Shown here piece by piece: positions 57,651 through 64,000 of a stretch of DNA of 64,000 nucleotides. A program made the position numbers and the translations under genes. The notes beneath the pieces were generated by a model. The model did not search any database and had not been told where the DNA came from. It saw nothing but the letters and a program-made list of their open reading frames with translations. Source of the DNA: Amphirosellinia nigrospora (lineage: Eukaryota > Ascomycota > Sordariomycetes > Xylariales > Xylariaceae); the NCBI GenBank assembly GCA_004123355.1, contig SCHM01000001.1:1542001-1606000 (forward strand), in the 5' to 3' direction. How positions within the stretch are numbered: the stretch's first letter is position 1; the number at the start of each line of letters is the position of its first letter.

Positions 57651-58777
57651 ATGGCCGGCCGTTATGAACGGGTGAATACCCGAGACGAGGACCCCGACAC
57701 GCCTCCTTCCCCCTCTTCGCTGCGACCACAGAGGATACCCAACTCGCCGCCACCGTCGTTTCGCTCGCGCTCGTCATCTGCCGACAGGCGACGACAGAAT
57801 GTTGACTCGGACCTCGCCGATGCCTTTGACACCGATGGCGACGATAGTGATGACGAGCCTGATGACCGACAACGCTTAGTGCGAGGCAATTCCTTCCCAA
57901 TCTCTCAGAGTAGTGTTACTCCCGCCCCGAATTCAATGACCGAAGCCGAATCAAGACAATTTGCATCCGGACCGCCACCAACGCAGTCGCAGTCTTTCGC
58001 CGCCGGTCACAGCGCACAACCCATCTTCAACTCGAGAATCTATGGTGGCGGAATCCAGTCAGATGGTGTATTCTCCAACATGACCGCAAGGCCCGAGAGG
58101 GGCGAGAAGGTTGTCGAAGAAGCGCCTCCCGTACGTCTCTACTTTATTCTTATTTTGACGAGCTGAATATGCGCTAACCTCTAGACCCCTAGACTTACGA
58201 ACAAGCTGCTGCTGATGCTGCGCCACCATATTGGGAGACGACTATCCTCGCTCCCGGGCTCGGTGGTCCAGATGACGTTTACATCGATGGGATGCCCGTC
58301 GGCTCTGTTTTCAGCTTCTTATGGAACGGCATGATCAGCTTGTCGTTCCAACCCCTCGTTGGTTTCCTGCTCACATATCTCCTTCACTCGACGCACGCCG
58401 CCAAGAACGGCTCGCGTGCTGGCCTTGGCATATCCATCATTCAATACGGCTTTTACATGAAGTCATCGCCCGATGATGACAATATGGGCGATGGGTCGGG
58501 AGACGGCTATGCCAATCCCCCCGATCCTAATAGCCACGACTTCGACCCCAATACCGTCGGCACAGGCAGTGATAGCAATGGGTCCGGCTGGGCTGGCCTC
58601 GATAGCAGCGAGTGGATAGCGTATCTATTAATGATCGTCGGTTGGTTTATCCTCATCCGAGCGGCTAGCGATTACATCCGGGCGCGAAGACACGAGCTGC
58701 TCGTCTTACAGAGCCCCGACCGAGGCCTGGGCATTCCTATCATTGCTGAAGGGGAGGGATCTGAGACGGTGGTATAA
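57651..58777 (+). CDS. BSD2: BSD2/Ndfip-like (DUF2370) membrane adaptor
   Basis: Homologue of Bsd2/Ndfip proteins, which recruit the Rsp5/Nedd4 ubiquitin ligase through PY motifs to sort metal transporters at the Golgi and endosomes (family knowledge). Two exons, 57651-58130 and 58193-58777, with a 62-bp intron; 354 residues, no frame error. The N-terminal half is disordered and Ser/Pro/Asp-rich (DGDDSDDEPDDRQRL). PY motifs are PPTY, formed across the splice, and PPYW a few residues on. The DUF2370 core follows: GSVFSFLWNGMISLSFQPLV, a loop with GLGISIIQYGFYMK, and the last helix AYLLMIVGWFILIRAASDYI. An Asp/Gly-rich insert (about 40 residues) separates the helices. Confidence 0.88.
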
Positions 58778-59708
58778 ATTTGGCATGATCGCCGTTGTTA
58801 TGTTACCATTACCTGGCCGTATCGTTTTTAATGATCGAATATCCATACCGGCTCTTTTCTTTGGTGTATATCATCTGTTCAACGCTGCTCGTGGACGTGA
58901 TCTGGTATTCTAGCTTGGCGTTGGTGGTATAGGAATAGATATTTTGCCATGGTACATTGTCCCTGTCTGAGTTTTGTTGCTCAAGTAGGCGTATATTTAT
59001 ATTGATACACAGTGACTTACGACAGTGGTATGTAGTGTGGTGCCATGCTTAATTGAACTCAAATGCAAGAGTTAATTCTAGGTTGGGTTTCTAAGATAAC
59101 ATCTCATTTCATGTGTGTATGTCTGGGTTGTAGTCTTCGAAGGATGTCAACGAGGAGCGACTTACGTGATGGGAAGTAAAAGCTCCAAGAGTCCCTCAAC
59201 TAGCAGCTTATGCCCACGTATATTACGTCATAGTTCTTAGAATCGAATACAACTATGCGAACAAATACGCCTTGCCTAGTTCATCTGAACGGAATGTTTC
59301 CCGGATGAGCTTCTGCGCACTGAGTTGCTTATTCATTAGAATTTTCCGTCTTGTCGGACTTAACGAATCTATTTGCCGTCTTGGTTTCCTGCTATATTAG
59401 CAAGATCCTCCATATCCGAGCGTGACTATTTTTTTTTATTGAGAAACGGCGTAAGATGATTGCTCATATGCTATGAATTGCTTATCATGTTGCGGCGTCA
59501 TGCCGTGGGATCTAGATGAAGATACCGAACGCTGTTTCCAAGCGGAAAATATCGGTGAAAGACTATGTGCCTTTACATCAATTGATGATCCTACTCGTTC
59601 TTAATATATGGATGCCTTCCCGAGCACGATGAATTGTAGGTTCCCTAAGATATAGATAGGTCTTCTTTACTCCATTAAAGAACGAAAGGCTCTTGAGGTC
59701 TGCCCGAC
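58778..59708. other. Intergenic stretch
   Basis: 3' flank of BSD2 and promoter of the dehydrogenase gene. Nothing else recognised. Confidence 0.5.
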
Positions 59709-60610
59709 ATGTCGTCCCGTATCAGTACCATTTTGCTCATCGGGGCAACCTCTGGCATCGGCGAAGCCTTGACACGGCGCTTTCATGCATGGGCAAGAAA
59801 GTCATTGTCACAGGACGGGACAGGGCCAAGTTAGCCGTACTTGCCTCCGAGCTGGACGGCCTAGAAACACGCCAGGTAAGTAAAAACGTATATTTGTCGA
59901 GGAAAGTGTTGTCTCTCGACATGCTAACAGGGGACTTTTCTCGCTTATAGCTCGACCTAGCCGATTTGGCCTCACTTCCAGCCACCGTGACGCAAATACT
60001 AGAGGACTTTCCCACCCTCGACACCGTCTTCATCAACGGCGGGATCCAGAAGTGCTACGATCTATTCGACCCCTCCACCACGAGCGCGGAGAAAATCATC
60101 CACGAGATCACCGTCGACCTCACGGCGCCGAATCTGCTAGCCCGACTATTCGCGCCGCACCTCCTGGCGCTGGCGAAGTCGGGTTCGAAATCCAACATCT
60201 TCCTCACCAGCTCGTCGCTGGCCTACCTACCCCTGAGCTTCTACCCGACTTACTGCGCGGCCAAGGCCGGCGTCCACGCCTTCGCCAAGGCCTTTAGACT
60301 GCAGCTGAGCTTCCTGGGCGAGGAGGCTAGACGGAACATGAACGTCGTCGAGGTCGTGCCGCCGTACGTGGACACGGGGCTCGACCTCGAGCACCGCGAG
60401 TTCACCGTCGCCATGCAGGGCGGCGAGGGCAAGGCGTTTCCGCCCATCGCGCTGGGCGACTACGTCGATGGGTTCTTCGCGAGCCTCGAGAAGTTGGGGC
60501 CGGACGGTTGCTTTAAGAAGGAGATTGGCGTCGGCCTTGGAGAGGTGAATGTCGCGCTTTGGAGGGGCGCTTATGAGAAGGTGTATGAGCAGATGGGGTT
60601 GGCGGTATAG
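59709..60610 (+). CDS. Short-chain dehydrogenase/reductase
   Basis: NAD(P)-dependent oxidoreductase of the classical SDR family. Two exons, 59709-59875 and 59951-60610, with a 75-bp intron. Cofactor motif TILLIGATSGIGEALTRRF at the N-terminus; an INGGIQ in place of the usual NNAG; catalytic SSSLAYLPLSFYPTYCAAKA gives Ser, Tyr and YxxxK Lys. Similar to bacterial DltE-type and fungal orphan SDRs; the substrate cannot be inferred. No obvious signal peptide or membrane anchor. One base is missing near 59789 (RFHAMGKKV); with it the length is 828 bases, 275 residues. Confidence 0.88.
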
Positions 60611-61622
60611 GTAGCGCTCATCGACCCCGTGGAGAGTAACTAGGGTGGGACTTTTGTGAGTTTGGCAATGGGATATAAAAAGCACCTATACTCTATCAGA
60701 GATCAACGAACAATATATACGCGACTAGGTAGACTTAGAAAACGTACTTTTTCCGTGTATCTCATGCCGACCAACAAATCATTCCTGTTATTATCATAGT
60801 ATGCGTAAGTGAGACATTGTTGCGTCGCATTGATCACAGCTCAGTGCTCACTAGTATGGTGCCAATGCGGTGGGGGTTTTAGCAAGAGATTACTGAGAGC
60901 GATCTTATACAGGACGGCCATGTAGCTAATGGCCGCCACCGACCAGTTTTGATGATATCGGTGGTACTGGGGTTCTGATGCCATCTTACAGAATGGGATT
61001 TGGGCTGGGTCAGGTCATTTGGCTCGGGCTTGAGCTTGGGCCTGAGGGCTTTAGTGTTTAGAACGTAGGTTCCCGTTCAGCTAATGGTCTCCCTTGGGTC
61101 TATAAGGTCTCTAATTTCCTATTTATCTTTATCACACAGCGTTGTTTGTAATCTTATTTATCAACGAAATCCAGAGGCTTCGTAGGACCTCCGCTCCTCG
61201 GCTTCTTGAGCGGGGCCCGTACAACACGATGTTATTATGACCAATGGCCTTTCTATCTCCCTCTTCATGTCGCGAACTTTGAGAGGGGTGAAAGGTTATT
61301 CGGCTATTTGAATGACCATGAGCATTGTGAAATTATATGGTTTAGTAACTGGGTATGCTATTTCGGTCATCGGTACTACTGTGTTGGCACTTGGCAGTTG
61401 GCTTGTTTTCATGGCGCAAGGGATAGAAATTATACTGCTTGTACATGTATATAGGTTAAGGGGTCCGTGTCGAACAATTACCCCTGTTTTTACAGGTCAC
61501 TCTCCCTTCACTTACAACTTTACTACGCCGCCCCGAGATTTCTTTGTTGGTTTAAATTTCCTGCGTCACCTCTGGAGCTTTTTGTGTGTGCGCGACCGCC
61601 TGTATACGCATGTGATAAGAAA
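60611..61622. other. Intergenic stretch
   Basis: No gene supported. A GGGCTTGAG/GGGCCTGAGGGCT-rich patch lies at about 61010-61050. An open frame continues upstream of the hydrolase ATG to 61467 but lacks an ATG. Confidence 0.45.
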
Positions 61623-63242
61623 ATGCGGGTTGTCACAAGTACCTCTACTTCGGGTCTAAGCCCAAGCATTGTAGAGATACTGCGCGTCTCTGGGGCAGCA
61701 GGTGCTTCTATTGGAGTCCTAGATGGAGTCACAGGAGAGACCCATCTTGCAGGATTCGGGTATCGAGATGTCAAAAGAAAGCTCAGTCCAGACGAGCACA
61801 CGATTTATCACATCGCTTCACTAAGTAAGAGCTTCACCGCAGCCGCCATCGCACTACTGGTTGCGGATGGCCGTATTTCGTTTGAGGATCGAGTATGCGA
61901 CATCCTTCCCGATTTTCGACACCATGACGACGAAGTCCGCGCGCGTAGTACGGTGCTCGACTTCCTGTCACACAGAACCGGTCTTGCCTCAAAGAACTCC
62001 CTCTGGAAACAGGATGGCCAGGAGCTTCTCTTAGCTCTAACAGACATGGTGCCCACCGCATCCTACCTCGAGGCAATTGCACCCCTCAGGTCTAAATGGA
62101 TATATAATAATTGGGGGTACGATATCCTCTCAGCAGTCATAGCCGCTGCATCTGGCTCCACATGGGGAGACTTCGTTTCGGAAAGAATCTTAAAACCACT
62201 GGGCTTGACAGAGACCACAACTAGCCTTCATCCACCAGAGGAGAATTGGGCGCATGGATACATGCCTAGCCCAAACGGCGAGTTTACTGACGTCGGGAGA
62301 CCGGCGATTGCTGATGGGACCGTTCAACAAGGGGCAAACGGCGTGAAAAGCACGGTCCACGACCTCCTCATTTACTACAAAGCTGTCGTGGACAGTTACA
62401 GACTTGAAATAAAAGAAGGTATCGGTATGACGCCCGGCCGAGTTGCTCGGCCGTTACAGAACCTGAAAACGCTCCTCACACCGCACATATCATTAGATTC
62501 CGAGGCGGAGCATGGAGTTGGTGGTCAGTTGTACGGTGCTGGCTGGGCTATCGCGGACTTGCCCGCACCTCTGGGGAGGATTGGTACTAATGGGATGTTC
62601 GTTCATCCTATGCCACTCGTCGGTAAAGGCTGTGAGCACGAGGGCGCTTCGGGCAGAAAAAGAATCTGGTATCATAATGGTAGCCTGGTAGGATTCTTCA
62701 GTTCCGTTCACATCTTACCGGAAAGTGGTACCATCGTTGTCGTGTTGGCCAATTCGATCACGAAGAACGATGCCCCTGATTGGATCGGTCAGCTTCTCGT
62801 GGAACACTTACTGGATTGCAAGGAAAAGAATGACTATGTGGCTTTGGCGAAGCAGAGCGCCGATGCTTACGATGAGATGTGGAGGAGATTGCCTGGCGAG
62901 ATGGAAAAAGCAAAGACGCCTGGCTCGCACAGTCGTCCGCTTCCAGAGTACGCCGGCCGCTATTGGAACACTATTAGGAATTGGTTCATTGAAGTTACTT
63001 GCGATGCTGACGGTTTGGCATTCTCGTTTCAGGGGAGGCCGACTCAATCGTATCGGTTGGAGGATTTCGGGCAAGATTCTTTCATTTGGCCTCTGACAGA
63101 GGAGCAGTCTCGAAAGCGTGGTAGATGGCCTGACCTTGATGTGAAGTTGTATGCCTTCTACTTTGGTACTGGCGATGATGGTTCTATTAGAACACTGCGT
63201 TGGGAGCATGATCCAGACGTCGTTAGGGCGAAGTCTTTGTGA
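61623..63242 (+). CDS. Beta-lactamase-fold serine hydrolase
   Basis: Penicillin-binding-protein/class C beta-lactamase superfamily (serine hydrolases, fungal members often act on esters or lactones; substrate here unknown). One uninterrupted exon, 539 residues from the ATG at 61623. Active-site set: SxxK as S66-L-S-K69, YxN as Y161-N-N163 in KWIYNNWGYD, and H351-N-G353 in IWYHNGSLVGFF, in place of KTG. Flanking family segments are GYRDVKRKLSPDEHTIYHIA and RTGLASKNSLWK. The last ~130 residues (PEYAGRYWNTIRNWFIEV onward) form the usual lipocalin-like C-terminal domain. No signal peptide. It may have an upstream exon, since family members have a slightly longer start. The dehydrogenase 1 kb upstream runs in the same direction. 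Confidence 0.87.
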   Translation: MRVVTSTSTSGLSPSIVEILRVSGAAGASIGVLDGVTGETHLAGFGYRDVKRKLSPDEHTIYHIASLSKSFTAAAIALLVADGRISFEDRVCDILPDFRHHDDEVRARSTVLDFLSHRTGLASKNSLWKQDGQELLLALTDMVPTASYLEAIAPLRSKWIYNNWGYDILSAVIAAASGSTWGDFVSERILKPLGLTETTTSLHPPEENWAHGYMPSPNGEFTDVGRPAIADGTVQQGANGVKSTVHDLLIYYKAVVDSYRLEIKEGIGMTPGRVARPLQNLKTLLTPHISLDSEAEHGVGGQLYGAGWAIADLPAPLGRIGTNGMFVHPMPLVGKGCEHEGASGRKRIWYHNGSLVGFFSSVHILPESGTIVVVLANSITKNDAPDWIGQLLVEHLLDCKEKNDYVALAKQSADAYDEMWRRLPGEMEKAKTPGSHSRPLPEYAGRYWNTIRNWFIEVTCDADGLAFSFQGRPTQSYRLEDFGQDSFIWPLTEEQSRKRGRWPDLDVKLYAFYFGTGDDGSIRTLRWEHDPDVVRAKSL

Positions 63243-63684
63243 AAGATGAAGATTATAGGGAGAAAGGATAACAGGTCGTATTGTATGACTGATCATATCG
63301 ATGACTGCCCCTGTTTTGATGGCATGTGGTGTATTGCATGATTTGTCCCGTTCCCTAGGGGCTATTTGCTGTCTGTAATGATGGGAGGAGGAACCCACAG
63401 CCCAAGACGACGCGCAAAATCAGAATCAACTATACAATCTGTCCTGTTTATCCGATAGAATGGTAGTTATATTGGTAAATTTTGTGATCGGGAACTGAGT
63501 TAGGAGCCATAAATTATGACAGTTTCGCTGATGTCTACTAACAAAACAGAAACTAATGTGTTAAGTGGTATTATATCATAGGACGGTTATTATAATAGTA
63601 TAAATGAATGCTTCAATATGTTCTTATTGTAACGTTCTACCACTAACGCGCATCGTTGCTCCGTCGATTGATCTAGGTCATGTC
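63243..63684. other. Intergenic between convergent genes
   Basis: 3' flanks of the hydrolase and DUF1996 genes. AT-rich; nothing else seen. Confidence 0.5.
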
Positions 63685-64000
63685 TTAAACCTGGAGCTTC
63701 ATTTCCGGCATACCTGGAATATGATCCAACCCTGTGATAAAACTATTAGCGTAGCTCGACTGTAAATTTACTCAGTAGACAATGAGAGGGAAACGTACAG
63801 CCATCCACGTCTTCGACAGCGACCTGCGAGTTGGCGCAACGCATCGCTTCTTCCGAGGTCTGCGTCTTGAGCTCCTTGCAGACGGCGTTGTTGCAGCGTG
63901 CGTTTAATGCCCGCTGGAGAGAGTCGCCTTTCCACCCAAACAAGTAATCTCCATGTTGGGAAAAGCCCCGTCTAGTGATTTGGGGATCGATATCAGCCTT
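63685..64000 (-). CDS. DUF1996-domain protein, 3' end only
   Basis: Partial: the gene runs off the window end. Two exons seen, from beyond 64000 to 63799 and 63731-63685, with a 67-bp intron. The readable end has [40 protein letters not shown] and [20 protein letters not shown], which match the C-terminal part of DUF1996 proteins, secreted fungal proteins of unknown function often fused to WSC domains. Four cysteine-like positions in the pattern C..C..C fit that domain. No frame error in the visible part. Confidence 0.8.

Overview
The window is nuclear DNA of a filamentous ascomycete (Pezizomycotina). It fits a sordariomycete, possibly Xylariales; the order is inference from gene content only. 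Support: short introns of about 47-220 bp with GT-AG borders and CTAAC/CTGAC-like branch sites, CT-rich promoters, and families typical of these fungi (UstYa/DUF3328, Clr5-ankyrin, HET-NACHT-WD40, DUF1996, Axl2).

Layout. 1-2.7 kb: no gene seen. 2.7-18.4 kb: core genes, all on the minus strand: an EFM6-like lysine methyltransferase, the DUG1 dipeptidase, a pentatricopeptide protein, a PTC2/3-type PP2C phosphatase and the adhesin AXL2. 18.4-25.4 kb: AT-rich and gene-poor, with one ricin-B-fold lectin gene, one copy of a dispersed coding repeat and a complete hAT-type MITE with an 8-bp target duplication. 25.4-28.4 kb: a UstYa-family gene and a small secreted peptide gene, divergently arranged. 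28.8-40.3 kb: a recognition/signalling island with a Clr5-ankyrin protein, an atypical kinase and a HET-NACHT-WD40 NLR whose WD40 units are near-identical 126-bp DNA repeats. 40.8-41.3 kb: a second, inverted copy of the dispersed repeat. 42.7-51.2 kb: core genes again, mostly mitochondrial: acyl carrier protein, the complex I NDUFS8 subunit, protein isoaspartyl methyltransferase, an unknown gene, the citrate carrier CTP1 and a CBP6 assembly factor. 51.9-56.2 kb: two orphan four-helix membrane proteins, a small orphan and a 5'-truncated MFS transporter relic. 57.6-64 kb: BSD2-like Ndfip protein, a short-chain dehydrogenase, a beta-lactamase-fold hydrolase and the 3' end of a DUF1996 gene cut by the window edge.

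Reading caution. Many conserved genes are interrupted by single-base frame changes. Nearly all behave as a missing base, often in a homopolymer, and adding back the inferred base(s) makes the spliced length divisible by three in EFM6, PTC2, NDUFS8, PCMT, CTP1, CBP6, the SDR, the kinase, the lectin and the NLR. A repeat inside the NLR shows one directly (a 125-bp unit beside 126-bp sisters). I therefore read most as assembly errors, not pseudogenes. Exceptions that may be real decay are the truncated MFS gene, the two in-frame stops of the NLR and the lesions of the membrane-protein gene at 55.4 kb.

How the genes relate. The core blocks are housekeeping, with a notable run of mitochondrial genes at 42.7-51.2 kb. 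The middle of the window is accessory: a lectin, a possible RiPP precursor/UstYa pair, and NLR-type and ankyrin proteins of the kind used in fungal non-self recognition.
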